Positions 9,016-20,418 of a stretch of 64,000 nt of DNA are shown one piece after another (position 1 is the stretch's first letter; every line of letters starts with the position of its first letter). The translations under genes were made by a program, and so were the position numbers. Origin of the DNA: Mycolicibacter terrae (GTDB taxonomy: Bacteria; Actinomycetota; Actinomycetes; Mycobacteriales; Mycobacteriaceae); NCBI RefSeq assembly GCF_010727125.1, contig NZ_AP022564.1, forward strand, positions 2,542,001 to 2,606,000, written 5' to 3'. The notes beneath the pieces were generated by a model that saw only the letters and a list, made by a program, of their open reading frames with translations, was not told the origin of the DNA and did no database searches.

Positions 9016-9502
9016 CCCGGCGCTGCATGTGACGTTCGTCTGCACCGGCAACATCTGCCGCTCCCCGATGGCCGAGAAGATGTTCGCCCACCAGCTTGCG
9101 CAGCGCGGCCTGGGTGAGCTGGTGCGTGTCACCAGCGCCGGGACCGCGGATTGGCATATCGGCAAACGCGCCGACGAGCGCACCGACCGGGTGCTGCGCG
9201 CGCACGGCTATCCGGTGGAGCACAGTGCTGCACAGGTCGGCGCCGACCACATGGCCGCCGACCTGGTGGTGGCCTTGGGGCGCAACCACGTCTGGCTCCT
9301 CGAAGGTCTGGGGGTGCCGGCCGAGCGGATCCGGATGCTGCGGTCCTTCGATCCGCGTTCGGGTGCGGCCGTGCCCGACGTCGACGATCCCTACTACGGC
9401 GGCCACGACGATTTCGAGCGGGCTTTCACCGTCATCGCAGCCGCACTGCCGGGCCTGCATGACTGGGTCGACGCCCAGCTGGCGTCCGGCGAGGGCGGCT
9501 GA
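9008..9502 (+). CDS. ptpA: Low-molecular-weight protein tyrosine phosphatase
   Basis: The 164-residue enzyme carries the P-loop VCTGNICRSPMAEK (nucleophile C12, R18) and the general acid D127 in VDDPYYGG. Length and motifs match M. tuberculosis PtpA (Rv2234), which is secreted and acts on host trafficking proteins. Whether that applies here is unknown. The GTG start overlaps the end of ptkA, and its stop overlaps the SURF1 start (TGATG). Genetic coupling with ptkA supports a kinase/phosphatase partnership. Confidence 0.95.
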   Translation: MSDPALHVTFVCTGNICRSPMAEKMFAHQLAQRGLGELVRVTSAGTADWHIGKRADERTDRVLRAHGYPVEHSAAQVGADHMAADLVVALGRNHVWLLEGLGVPAERIRMLRSFDPRSGAAVPDVDDPYYGGHDDFERAFTVIAAALPGLHDWVDAQLASGEGG

Positions 9503-10356
9503 TGCGGCGCCTGGCCTTCCTGCTGCGCCCGAGCTGGCTGGCCCTGGCGGTGGTGGTGTTGGCCTTCGCCTATCTGTGCTTCACCGTGCTGGCGCCGTGG
9601 CAACTGGGCAAGAACACCACCACCTCACGCGCCAACAGCCAACTCGAACGCGCGCTGACCGCGCAACCCGTGCCGCTGACAACGCTGCTACCGCACCAGG
9701 ATTCGTCGGCACCGGATGAGCAGTGGCGGCCGGTGACCGCCACCGGACATTACCTTGGCGAGGCGCAGGTGCTGGTGCGGCTGCGGCTGGTCGAAGGTGT
9801 GCCGGCCGTCGAGGTCCTGACGCCGTTCGCGGTCCGCGGCGGGCCGACCGTGCTGGTCAACCGCGGCTATGTGCGCACCGACGACGGCGGCTCGCGGATG
9901 CCGCAGATTGCGCCGCCACCGGACGGGCAGGTCACGATCACCGCGCGACTGCGGGATTCGCAGGGGGCCATTCCGGGCAAGAACCCGTTCAGCGAGAACG
10001 GTTTCCGACAGGTGTACTCGATCAACACCGAACAGGTAGCGGCGCTGACCAAGGTTCCGCTGACCGGCTCCTATCTGCAACTGGTTGAGGGGCAGCCCGG
10101 CGGATTGGGGTTGATCGCGCTACCGCGCCGCGATAACGGGCCGTTCCTGTCCTACGGGATCCAGTGGATCGCGTTCGGGATCCTCGCCCCGATCGGACTG
10201 GGTTACTTCGCGTTCGCCGAGGTGCGCGCGCGGCGGTCGGAGAGATCGACCGCCGAGGTCGACGCGGCCCCCGATGCCGGACCGGATACCGATGAGCCGG
10301 CGGCGCCGATGACCGTCGAGCAGAAGCTCGCCGACCGGTACGGCCGGCGCCGCTGA
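9502..10356 (+). CDS. SURF1 family cytochrome oxidase biogenesis protein
   Basis: The 284-residue membrane protein has the SURF1 layout. TM1 spans about residues 12-32 (LAVVVLAFAYLCFTVLAPWQ), then comes a large extracytoplasmic domain with VLVNRGYVRTD, and TM2 spans about 213-236. A charged cytoplasmic tail follows. SURF1 proteins help insert heme a into cytochrome aa3 oxidase. It corresponds to Rv2235 and is translationally coupled to ptpA. In M. tuberculosis, cobD lies beside this gene on the other strand; here a small secreted protein gene follows instead. Confidence 0.92.
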   Translation: MRRLAFLLRPSWLALAVVVLAFAYLCFTVLAPWQLGKNTTTSRANSQLERALTAQPVPLTTLLPHQDSSAPDEQWRPVTATGHYLGEAQVLVRLRLVEGVPAVEVLTPFAVRGGPTVLVNRGYVRTDDGGSRMPQIAPPPDGQVTITARLRDSQGAIPGKNPFSENGFRQVYSINTEQVAALTKVPLTGSYLQLVEGQPGGLGLIALPRRDNGPFLSYGIQWIAFGILAPIGLGYFAFAEVRARRSERSTAEVDAAPDAGPDTDEPAAPMTVEQKLADRYGRRR

Positions 10357-10393
10357 GCCGCTTGATGTCAGAGCCGTTCGATATACCTACCCC

Positions 10394-10741
10394 ATGATCT
10401 GGGGATTGCTCGTCAGAATGCTCACCGGAGCGGTGGGCACGGTGCTCGCCACCGTCGCGCTGTGGGGTGCGGTGGGGACCGCCTCGGCCGATCCGGGGAT
10501 GCCCGGCGGACCGGAGACGCATTGCCAAGGGTATGGGCTGGGTAATAGTGCGATGGCTTGCGATGACCCAGTCCAGCCGGACGGCACCTGGCGGCGGTGC
10601 GTTCAGTGGCAGCCCCAGCCGTTCTTCGATGGCTCGGGGGGTATCGGAGGGTTCCTGCCGGGCGGCAGCGACTGCATGACCTTGGGCGGCGCTAATCCGC
10701 CGCCGAATCCTTTCACCCCGCAACAACACATCGACGGCTGA
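10394..10741 (+). CDS. Small secreted CDGP-type mycobacterial protein
   Basis: The 115-residue protein starts with a signal peptide (hydrophobic segment [17 protein letters not shown], cleavage near ASADPG). The mature part of about 85 residues is rich in Gly and Pro with four Cys (HCQGY, ACDDP, RRCVQ, DCMTL) and a central [12 protein letters not shown] block. This pattern matches small mycobacterial and actinobacterial exported proteins often labelled CDGP-domain. Function is unknown. Two disulfides are likely outside the membrane. The gene is probably transcribed alone. Confidence 0.78.
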   Translation: MIWGLLVRMLTGAVGTVLATVALWGAVGTASADPGMPGGPETHCQGYGLGNSAMACDDPVQPDGTWRRCVQWQPQPFFDGSGGIGGFLPGGSDCMTLGGANPPPNPFTPQQHIDG

Positions 10742-10821
10742 GAAGTTCAGCGGGGCCAACTGCCCGAGTGCGGCGTACCGGCCCCGGTGTTCGGGCATAC
10801 TCCAGCCATGGAGCAGTGCCG

Positions 10822-11631
10822 ATGAAACGGACCACCAAGATCGTCGACCTGTTGAACCCCGCCGCGATGCTGATGCCGGCCGCCAACGTGATCATGCAGT
10901 TGTCGCTGCCCGGGGTGGGCTACGGCGTGCAGGAAAGCCGGGTGGACTCCGGCAACGTGTACAAGCATCCGTTCAAGCGGGCCCGCACCACCGGCACCTA
11001 CCTGGCGGTGGCCGCCATCGGCACCGATGACGACCGGGCGCTCTACCGTGCCGCCGTGGACACCGCACACCGGCAGGTGCGTTCCACGCCCGAAAGCCCG
11101 GTGCGTTACAGCGCGTTCGACCCCGAGCTGCAACTGTGGGTGGCGGCCTGCCTGTACCGCTACTTCGTCGACCAACACGAGTTCCTGCACGGCCCGCTCG
11201 ACGACGCGGCCGCCGACGCGGTCTACGCGGACGCCAAGAAACTCGGCACCACGTTGCAGGTGCGCGATGAGATGTGGCCGGCCGATCGCAAGGCGTTCGA
11301 AGAGTATTGGAAGCAGGCGCTGCACGAGCTGCGCATCGATCCGCCGGTGCGTGAGCATCTGCGCGGGGTGGCGTCGATGGTGTTCCTGCCCTGGCCGCTG
11401 CGGCTGGCCGGACCGCTTAACTTGTTCGCGACGACGGGGTTCTTGCCCGCGGAGTTCCGCCAGATGATGCAGCTGGATTGGTCGGCGTCGCAGCAACGCC
11501 GGTTCGAATGGCTGCTGTCCGCGCTGAGGCTGGCCGACCGGCTGATTCCACACCAGGCCTGGGTGCTGGGTTATCGGGCATATTTGTGGGACATGCGTTT
11601 TCGGGCCCGAAACGGCATGCGCGTCGTCTAG
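10822..11631 (+). CDS. Oxygenase MpaB family protein (DUF2236)
   Basis: The 269-residue protein belongs to the MpaB-catalysed/latex-clearing-like DUF2236 family. The heme-site region includes [16 protein letters not shown], then a long helical segment [19 protein letters not shown] and a C-terminal helical bundle. Related proteins are heme-dependent oxygenases; the substrate here is unknown. It probably corresponds to M. tuberculosis Rv2237. The start at 10822 is chosen for the upstream GGAG at 10810; a start 18 codons earlier lacks a site. The LLM-type oxidoreductase follows 28 nt after, perhaps as an operon. Confidence 0.82.
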   Translation: MKRTTKIVDLLNPAAMLMPAANVIMQLSLPGVGYGVQESRVDSGNVYKHPFKRARTTGTYLAVAAIGTDDDRALYRAAVDTAHRQVRSTPESPVRYSAFDPELQLWVAACLYRYFVDQHEFLHGPLDDAAADAVYADAKKLGTTLQVRDEMWPADRKAFEEYWKQALHELRIDPPVREHLRGVASMVFLPWPLRLAGPLNLFATTGFLPAEFRQMMQLDWSASQQRRFEWLLSALRLADRLIPHQAWVLGYRAYLWDMRFRARNGMRVV

Positions 11632-11659
11632 CGCGCCGGCGCCGTGCCATCCTGGGCTG

Positions 11660-12523
11660 ATGGTGAACATCTCGGGTGTGGGGATCTGGAGTGCGCCGCT
11701 GCGCTACGGCGATCAGGGCGAGGCCGCCGAGGCGGCCGCCGAGCTGGAGGAGTTGGGCTTCGGCACCCTGTGGATCCCCGATGTCGGCGGCCCGCTGTTC
11801 GACGCGGTGGCCAATCTTCTCACCGCGACGCGGCAGGCGGTGATCGCCACCGGCATCTTGAATCTGTGGATGCACACTCCGGCCGACGTAGCCGCCTCCT
11901 ACGCGTCGCTGACCGCGGCCCACGGTGATCGGTTCCTGCTGGGGATCGGTGTCAGCCACGCCCCGCTGATCGACGCCGGGGATCCCGGTCGCTACCGGCG
12001 GCCGCTGCGCGCGATGACCGCCTTCCTCGACGGCCTCGACGCCGCCGACGCCCCCGTCCCGGTCGGGTCCCGGGTGCTCGCGGCACTGGGCCCGAAGATG
12101 CTCGACCTGGCCGCCGCCCGCAGCCGCGGTGCCCACCCCTATCTGAGCACCCCTGAGCACACCCGGTTCGCCCGGGAACAGCTGGGGGCGGGCCCATTGC
12201 TGGCGCCCGAACAGACCGCAATCCTGTGCTCTGACCGCGCGGCGGCCCGCGAGATCGGTACCGCATGGCTGGCCTCGTACCTGGCGCTGCCCAACTACGC
12301 CAACAACCTGCTGCGCTCGGGATTCTCCACCGACGACATCATGGGAGTCAGTGACCGGCTGTTCGACGCGCTCATCGCCTGGGGAACCGTGGAGGCCGTG
12401 ACCAAGCGGATCGCCGAGCACCGGGACGCCGGGGCCGACCATGTCTGCGTACAGCTGCTCGAGGCAGACCCGCGGGCCTTCCCGCGTGAGCAGTGGCGCC
12501 GGCTGGCCGCCGCCCTGAGCTGA
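11660..12523 (+). CDS. LLM-class F420-dependent oxidoreductase
   Basis: The 287-residue protein is a luciferase-like monooxygenase TIM barrel (ELEELGFGTLWIPDVGGPLFDAV, ATGILNLWMHTPADVAASYASL, FLLGIGVSHAPLI). Mycobacterial members of this subfamily mostly use deazaflavin F420 for hydride transfer. The substrate is not inferable. It lies 28 nt downstream of the MpaB-type gene, so it may be cotranscribed, and converges with a small membrane-protein gene 7 nt away. Confidence 0.87.
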   Translation: MVNISGVGIWSAPLRYGDQGEAAEAAAELEELGFGTLWIPDVGGPLFDAVANLLTATRQAVIATGILNLWMHTPADVAASYASLTAAHGDRFLLGIGVSHAPLIDAGDPGRYRRPLRAMTAFLDGLDAADAPVPVGSRVLAALGPKMLDLAAARSRGAHPYLSTPEHTRFAREQLGAGPLLAPEQTAILCSDRAAAREIGTAWLASYLALPNYANNLLRSGFSTDDIMGVSDRLFDALIAWGTVEAVTKRIAEHRDAGADHVCVQLLEADPRAFPREQWRRLAAALS

Positions 12524-12530
12524 CCCTGGG

Positions 12531-12752
12531 CTAGGCGGACAGGATGATCAGCAGGGCGATGATCCCGATCAGCACCGCCAAGCCCGCCCACAGCGTGGCC
12601 CGGCCCCCTGACGTGGCCCTGGAGCGTCCCGTCGGCGTCGGCTGCGGACTGGTCGTCGGCGGCACACCCCATTTGCCGGTGGGCACCGCGCCGGGTGTGT
12701 CTGGCGGCGGCGGTGGCGTGGGATCTTGGTCCGGACTCGGGTAAGTAGTCAT
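12531..12752 (-). CDS. Small Pro-rich single-pass membrane protein
   Basis: The 73-residue protein has a proline-rich N-terminal half (DPTPPPPPDTPG) followed by a basic stretch and one C-terminal transmembrane helix (LWAGLAVLIGIIALLIILSA) that ends the protein. It is predicted to be tail-anchored with the Pro-rich part in the cytoplasm. No family with known function was recognised. It resembles small conserved mycobacterial proteins in this neighbourhood. An ATG four codons upstream (12764) is an alternative start; neither has a clear ribosome binding site. Confidence 0.68.
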   Translation of the reverse strand: MTTYPSPDQDPTPPPPPDTPGAVPTGKWGVPPTTSPQPTPTGRSRATSGGRATLWAGLAVLIGIIALLIILSA

Positions 12753-12809
12753 GGCCGGGTGCATTGACCGTCGACGCCGGCGTCAAACCCAGGCATTGCC
12801 TTTAGATGG

Positions 12810-12881
12810 TGGGCGCGGACGGTATCGAACCGCCGACCGCTGGTGTGTAAAACCAGAGCTCTACCACTGAGCTACGCGCCC
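12810..12881 (-). tRNA. tRNA-Val (anticodon UAC)
   Basis: A complete cloverleaf is readable on the minus strand: acceptor GGGCGCG/CGCGCCC, D-stem GCTC/GAGC, anticodon stem CTGGT/ACCAG with loop TTTACAC (anticodon TAC), and T-arm with TTCGATA. The discriminator base is A. The sequence after it does not encode a full CCA. It reads GTA/GTG valine codons. Confidence 0.97.
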
Positions 12882-12897
12882 CTGCCTCGGGCAGGTT

Positions 12898-12916
12898 ACC
12901 CGGCAGAATGCCGGGT
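12898..12916. other. Short perfect hairpin upstream of tRNA-Val
   Basis: ACCCGGCA-GAA-TGCCGGGT is an 8-bp perfect inverted repeat directly 5' of the tRNA gene. It could be a processing or termination element between ahpE and the tRNA. Confidence 0.45.
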
Positions 12917-12926
12917 GCCCAAAACA

Positions 12927-12984
12927 GCGAGATTGCGCTGATGCAGGAAACAACCGTGAAAGGCCTGCGTCAATGCAATCTCGC
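12927..12984 (-). terminator. Long hairpin, probable terminator of the ahpE operon
   Basis: Arms 12927-12947 and 12964-12984 pair over 21 bp (GCGAGATTGC with GCAATCTCGC at the base). There are two G-U wobbles, one mismatch and a 16-nt loop. It lies 19 nt after the ahpE stop and before the tRNA. No U-tract follows, which is common in mycobacterial terminators. Confidence 0.6.
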
Positions 12985-13003
12985 GGCGGAAAACGCCGAG
13001 GAA

Positions 13004-13465
13004 CTACCCCTTCACGGCGGCCAGCGCGTCGACCCACAGCTTCTGGTCGCGCGCCTCGCCGGGCGCCTTCATCTCGGCGAACCGGATGATCCCGGATTTG
13101 TCGATGACGAACGTGCCGCGATTGGAGAATCCGGTTTCGGAGTTGAACACCCCGAACGCCTCGCTGACTGCGCCGTGCGGCCAGAAATCGGAGAGCACCG
13201 GGAACAGGAATCCGCTCTCGGCGGCCCAGACCTTGTGCGTGGGCGGCGGGCCGACCGAGATGGCCAGCGCCACGCTGTCGTCGTTGACATAGCTGGGCAG
13301 GTGATCGCGCAACTGGTCCAGCTCGCCCTGACAGATGCCGGTGAAGGCCAGCGGGAAGAACACCAGCAGGACGTTCTTGTCACCGCGGTAGTCGCTCAGG
13401 GTGACCAGCTGCTGATCCTGGTCCTTGAGGGTGAAATCAGGAGCTTCGGTACCGACTTCCAACAT
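13004..13465 (-). CDS. ahpE: One-cysteine peroxiredoxin AhpE
   Basis: The 153-residue protein is a thioredoxin-fold peroxidase with the active-site segment FFPLAFTGICQGELD. Peroxidatic Cys is C45, as in M. tuberculosis AhpE (Rv2238c). It reduces peroxides and peroxynitrite, with mycoredoxin/mycothiol as reductant in the known enzyme. No resolving Cys is seen, in line with the 1-Cys type. The ATG at 13465 shares one base with the stop region of the preceding DUF3052 gene, so the two are coupled. A hairpin terminator follows. Confidence 0.95.
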   Translation of the reverse strand: MLEVGTEAPDFTLKDQDQQLVTLSDYRGDKNVLLVFFPLAFTGICQGELDQLRDHLPSYVNDDSVALAISVGPPPTHKVWAAESGFLFPVLSDFWPHGAVSEAFGVFNSETGFSNRGTFVIDKSGIIRFAEMKAPGEARDQKLWVDALAAVKG

Positions 13466-13908
13466 CAACGTTTTCCCATCCTTGATTTGGGTTGAACCAG
13501 TCGACTGGCACTCCAGTCGCCGAGATTGACCGACGAGGTCGGCATCAGGCCGGCGGTCGGCGCCGACTCCGCGATCTCGGCGGGCTGGACATGGCCGGAC
13601 TTGCCGGTCTTGGGCGTCAGCACCCAGATCACGCCGTCGTCGGCCAGCGCGGAGATCGCGTCCATCAGAGTGTCGACCAGGTCCCCGTCGCCGTCGCGCC
13701 ACCACAGCAGCACCACGTCGACCACCTCGTCGGTGTCTTCGTCGAGCAGTTCACTGCCACAGGCCTCTTCGACGTCGACACGGATGTCATCGTCGGCATC
13801 CTCGTCCCAGCCGAACTCCTGGATCAACTGCTTGCTCTGGATGCCCAGCTTGCGGGCGAAGTTCGGGGCGTTGTCCGCCGCGACCACCGTGTGACCTCCT
13901 TCAACCAT
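13465..13908 (-). CDS. DUF3052 family protein
   Basis: The 147-residue acidic protein contains the conserved actinobacterial blocks FARKLGIQSKQLIQEFGWDEDADDD, LLWWRDGDGDLVDTLMDA and VIWVLTPKTG. It corresponds to Rv2239c. Function is unknown. The high Asp/Glu content and lack of signal peptide suggest a cytoplasmic protein. It is translated just before ahpE in the same transcript. The exact start (around MVEGGH) is not certain by more than a few codons. Confidence 0.85.
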   Translation of the reverse strand: MVEGGHTVVAADNAPNFARKLGIQSKQLIQEFGWDEDADDDIRVDVEEACGSELLDEDTDEVVDVVLLWWRDGDGDLVDTLMDAISALADDGVIWVLTPKTGKSGHVQPAEIAESAPTAGLMPTSSVNLGDWSASRLVQPKSRMGKR

Positions 13909-13994
13909 CAGCGCGCCGTGTGTTGGGCATCATCGTTGCACAGCACCGCGAGTCACTCGCGGGCGAATCACCGGGTCCGCGGGGATCGGTGACC

Positions 13995-14582
13995 TCAGAA
14001 GGCTCGGCACAGCTGCATCCCCTTCTCCCTGGCCCGGTTGAGTTCGTCCTTGCGGGCGTTGTACACCGAGACCGGCGCCTTGGCGGAAATCGCGTTCGCC
14101 ACCCCGCGCGCGGCTTCGGAATACGTGGTGAACGCGTCCTTGAGCTCCGTCGACAACTTCTCATTGATGGCGCCGGCCACTTCCTCGGCGCTGTGGTTGA
14201 GCGCCTCGACCGCCGGCCCGGCGGTTCCGGGGATGTCGCCGCCGTTGTTGAACGCCTCCACGTATTTGTTCACGGTGTCGACGGCGTCACTGCTGCTGGA
14301 GGCGAACCGGCCGCATGCGCCGCGCACCGCCTGGGTCGTCATCGACTGCTGACGCTGGGTCTCGCGGATACTCGACGTCGCCTCCGAGGCCGACACCGAT
14401 GCCGAGACCGAGGAGCGGTACGCCGGCGCCGCCGAGGTGTCCGCCTCCGGGGTCCCGCCGATGATGCTGGTACAGCCGACGACGCCCATCACGACCGCCG
14501 CGGTTCCACCGGCCACCAGCGCAGCCAGCCGGGCGTGTCGCCGCGCCCGCCCCCGCGGGACGGTCCGCCATCCGGTCAGCAC
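13995..14582 (-). CDS. Predicted lipoprotein or anchored helical exported protein (Rv2240c-like)
   Basis: The 195-residue protein begins with a basic segment and hydrophobic helix (LAALVAGGTAAVVMGVVGC). It ends in a lipobox-like VVGC, so Cys may be lipidated. The exported part is Ser/Ala-rich and then helical, with only two further Cys (GACGR and the near-terminal LCRAF). No enzymatic motif was seen. By position it matches Rv2240c. It may be monocistronic: it is divergent from aceE and 86 nt from the DUF3052 gene. Confidence 0.72.
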   Translation of the reverse strand: MLTGWRTVPRGRARRHARLAALVAGGTAAVVMGVVGCTSIIGGTPEADTSAAPAYRSSVSASVSASEATSSIRETQRQQSMTTQAVRGACGRFASSSSDAVDTVNKYVEAFNNGGDIPGTAGPAVEALNHSAEEVAGAINEKLSTELKDAFTTYSEAARGVANAISAKAPVSVYNARKDELNRAREKGMQLCRAF

Positions 14583-14772
14583 ATCGTCAAACGTTACCGC
14601 CTAGACGGTGGCAGGCCGAGATCAACCCACCCCACCCGCCACTCACCCACCGCCGGTCCCGGGCCCGGTGGGGCAGGATAGAAAAGACGGGGCCGACGAA
14701 GCGATCGGTCCGGTGTCGTTCTGGCCACAAGCCGGAAGACACGACTTCACCTCCAAACCAAGGAGTAATGCG

Positions 14773-17574
<2,802 letters not shown>

Positions 17575-17620
17575 CACAGACTTGTTGGGATTGGCCAGAA
17601 ATCAGGCGTAGCTTTTAGGG

Positions 17621-18931
17621 ATGGTCGACAACAGCTCGGGTGGCCCGGTCCTGCCGCGGTCCACTCTTGATCTGCTGAGCGCCGTCCCGGACACCCTGCT
17701 GCGCAGGCTCAAACACTATTCGGGCCGACTGGCCACCGAAGCGGTGTCGGCGATGGGCGAACGGCTGCCGTTCTTCGGCGACCTGGAGGCCTCCCAGCGC
17801 GCCAGCGTCGCCCTGGTGGTGCAGACCGCCGTGGTCAACTTCGCCGAATGGATGCACGACCCGCACGGCAACGTCAGCCACACCGCGCAGGCCTTCGAGC
17901 TGGTGCCCCAGGAACTGACCCGGCACATCGCGCTGCGCCACACCGTGGACATGGTGCGGGTCACCATGGAGTTCTTCGAGGAGGTCGTGCCGATGCTGGC
18001 CCGCTCCGAGGAGCAGGTGACCGCGCTGACGGTGGGCATCCTCAAGTACAGCCGCGACCTGGCCTTCACCGCCGCCTCCGCCTACGCCGACGCCGCCGAG
18101 GCCCGGGGCACCTGGGATTCCCGGATGGAGGCCAGCGTGGTGGACGCCGTGGTGCGCGGTGACACCGGGCCGGAGCTGTTGAGCCGGGCGGCGGCACTGA
18201 ACTGGGACACCACCGCACCGGCCACGGTCGTGGTGGGCACCGCGCCGCCCGGGCCGGACGCCTACTCCGGCCAGAAGGCCAGCCAGGACGTCCGCGACGT
18301 CGCCGGACGCCACGGCCGGGCGGCGCTGACCGACGTGCACGGCACCTGGCTGGTGGCGATCGTGTCGGGCCCGTTGTCACCGACCCAGAAGTTTCTGGCC
18401 GACCTGCTCGGCGCGTTCTCCGACGGGCCGGTGGTGATCGGCCCGACCGCGCCGAGCCTGACCGCGGCCTACCACAGCGCCAGCGAGGCGATCTCCGGGA
18501 TGAACGCCGTGGTCGGCTGGACCGGAGCGCCGCGCCCGGTGCTGGCCCGCGAGCTCCTGCCCGAGCGGGCCCTGATCGGGGACCCCTCGGCGATCGCGGC
18601 CCTGCACACCGACGTGATGCGGCCCCTGGCCGAGGCCGGGCCGTCCCTGACCGAGACGCTGGACGCCTACCTGGACTGCGGCGGCGCGATCGAGGCCTGC
18701 TCGCGCAAGTTGTTCGTTCATCCAAACACCGTCCGCTACCGACTCAAGCGGATCGCCGACTTCACCGGTCGCGATCCCACCCAGCCCCGCGACGCCTATG
18801 TGCTGCGAGTGGCCGCCACCGTCGGCCGGCTGGCCAATCAGGCCCAACATGCCAGCTTCAGCAGCGCACAGGCGACATACGCCGCACCACCGGCGGCGGC
18901 GCCCCCACCCGAGGAGCATCAGGTGGGGTGA
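17621..18931 (+). CDS. mabR: PucR-type regulator MabR of the FAS-II operon
   Basis: The 436-residue protein has a long N-terminal helical/GGDEF-like sensor region. A C-terminal PucR helix-turn-helix lies at about residues 345-385 (DCGGAIEACSRKLFVHPNTVRYRLKRI). Position and sequence match M. tuberculosis Rv2242/MabR, an essential regulator that binds the fabD promoter and controls mycolate synthesis. The protein is slightly longer than usual, with a Pro/Ala-rich tail. Inverted repeats that may be its binding sites lie at 19030-19089. Confidence 0.92.
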   Translation: MVDNSSGGPVLPRSTLDLLSAVPDTLLRRLKHYSGRLATEAVSAMGERLPFFGDLEASQRASVALVVQTAVVNFAEWMHDPHGNVSHTAQAFELVPQELTRHIALRHTVDMVRVTMEFFEEVVPMLARSEEQVTALTVGILKYSRDLAFTAASAYADAAEARGTWDSRMEASVVDAVVRGDTGPELLSRAAALNWDTTAPATVVVGTAPPGPDAYSGQKASQDVRDVAGRHGRAALTDVHGTWLVAIVSGPLSPTQKFLADLLGAFSDGPVVIGPTAPSLTAAYHSASEAISGMNAVVGWTGAPRPVLARELLPERALIGDPSAIAALHTDVMRPLAEAGPSLTETLDAYLDCGGAIEACSRKLFVHPNTVRYRLKRIADFTGRDPTQPRDAYVLRVAATVGRLANQAQHASFSSAQATYAAPPAAAPPPEEHQVG

Positions 18932-19029
18932 GCCCGGGGCGGCCGGGACGCCGGGACGCCCCTGCCGGCCCCGGCGCCGCCCGGGCAGTTGTCGCAGGAC
19001 GGTATCGAACATGTCGCATCGGATGACTG

Positions 19030-19089
19030 TTTTGTAGGACTTCCACAAAAACATAAGACAATGTTCATAATCTAGGACATCCTGCAAAA
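19030..19089. promoter_or_regulatory. Candidate MabR operator region upstream of fabD
   Basis: TTTTGT-N9-ACAAAA (19030-19050) is an inverted repeat with symmetric GGA/TCC inside. A related element GGACATCC-TGCAAAA (19075-19089) repeats its right half 39 nt downstream. The segment is AT-richer than its surroundings and lies 27-87 nt before the fabD start. Assignment to MabR rests on its known role at this promoter; the published consensus was not checked. Confidence 0.6.
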
Positions 19090-19116
19090 CCCGCTTCACA
19101 ATGTTCTCTTAAAGAC

Positions 19117-20031
19117 GTGATTGCGTTGCTCGCTCCCGGACAGGGATCGCAGACCCCCGGCATGCTGTTGCCGTGGCTCGAGACGCCGGATTCCGGTGAC
19201 GCCCGGGCCCGGCTGGCCGCCTGGTCGACGATCAGCGGCCTGGATTTGGTCGCGCTGGGAACCACCGCAACCGCCGAGGAGATCACCGACACGGCGGTCA
19301 CCCAGCCGCTGGTGGTGGCGGCAACCCTGCTGGCCTACGCCGAGCTGGCCAAGCGGAACGACAACCTGGGCAATGTCATCGTGGCCGGCCACTCCGTGGG
19401 CGAGATCGCCGCCTACGCCATCGCCGGCGTCATCTCCCCCGACGACGCCGTCATGCTGGCCGCCACCCGCGGCCGCGAGATGGCCAAGGCCTGCGCACTC
19501 GAGCCGACCGGCATGGCCGCGGTGCTGGGCGGTGACGAAGCCGAGGTGCTGACCCGCCTCGAGCAGCTCGACCTGATCCCGGCCAACCGCAACGCCGCCG
19601 GCCAGATCGTCGCCGCCGGCCCGCTGCCCGCATTGGACAAACTCGCCGAAGACCCGCCCGCCAAGGCCCGGGTGCGTAAGCTGGCGACGGCGGGGGCGTT
19701 CCACACTCAGTACATGGCTCCCGCGCTGGAGGCCTATTCCGCCGCGGCGGCCCAGGTCGCCACATCGGAGCCCACCGCCACACTGTTGTCCAACCGCGAT
19801 GGGCAGCCGGTGGTTTCGGCGGCCGTGGCGATGGATCACCTGGTCGCGCAGCTGACCCGGCCGGTGCGCTGGGACCTGTGCACCGAGACACTCCGCTCAC
19901 GCGGGGTCACGGCGATCGTCGAATTCCCGCCCGCGGGAACACTCGCCGGTATCGCCAAACGCGAACTTCGGGGGACCCCGACGCACGCCGTCAAGTCCCC
20001 CGCGGATCTGGACGGGCTTCCCGAGTTCTAA
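19117..20031 (+). CDS. fabD: Malonyl-CoA:ACP transacylase
   Basis: The 304-residue enzyme loads malonate onto AcpM for FAS-II elongation. The N-terminal LLAPGQGSQTPGM and the nucleophile elbow GHSVGEIAA (S93) are present, as is the AGAFHTQYM catalytic His segment. The GTG start follows a short AT-rich leader. It is the first gene of fabD-acpM-kasA-kasB-accD6 and corresponds to Rv2243. Confidence 0.96.
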   Translation: MIALLAPGQGSQTPGMLLPWLETPDSGDARARLAAWSTISGLDLVALGTTATAEEITDTAVTQPLVVAATLLAYAELAKRNDNLGNVIVAGHSVGEIAAYAIAGVISPDDAVMLAATRGREMAKACALEPTGMAAVLGGDEAEVLTRLEQLDLIPANRNAAGQIVAAGPLPALDKLAEDPPAKARVRKLATAGAFHTQYMAPALEAYSAAAAQVATSEPTATLLSNRDGQPVVSAAVAMDHLVAQLTRPVRWDLCTETLRSRGVTAIVEFPPAGTLAGIAKRELRGTPTHAVKSPADLDGLPEF

Positions 20032-20118
20032 CCCTTTAGGCCCGCTCCAACCTGCACAACCAGATACGCAGTAATCACCCCGCACACCCCGTGCGGAACC
20101 AACCGAAGGGAACACACT

Positions 20119-20418
20119 GTGCCTGCCAGTCAGGAAGAAATCATCGCCGGTCTCGCCGAGATCATCGAAGAGGTGACCGGTATCGAGCCGTCTGAGGTCA
20201 CGGTCGAGAAGTCCTTCGTCGACGACCTGGACATCGACTCGCTGTCGATGGTGGAGATCGCCGTCCAGACCGAGGACAAGTACGGCGTGAAGATCCCCGA
20301 CGAGGACCTCGCCGGTCTGCGCACCGTCGGAGACGTGGTCGGCTACATCCAGAAGCTCGAGGCCGAGAACCCCGAGGCCGCCGCCGCGCTGCGCGAGAAG
20401 TTCGGCTCGGAGAGCTAA
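20119..20418 (+). CDS. acpM: Meromycolate-extension acyl carrier protein
   Basis: The 99-residue protein has the phosphopantetheine site DDLDIDSLSMVEI with S41 as the attachment residue. The C-terminal extension after the ACP core (KLEAENPEAAAALREKFG) is longer than in ordinary ACPs and typical of AcpM. It carries growing chains between KasA/KasB and the other FAS-II enzymes. The GTG start is preceded by GAAGGGA. Its stop is immediately followed by the kasA start. Confidence 0.97.
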   Translation: MPASQEEIIAGLAEIIEEVTGIEPSEVTVEKSFVDDLDIDSLSMVEIAVQTEDKYGVKIPDEDLAGLRTVGDVVGYIQKLEAENPEAAAALREKFGSES

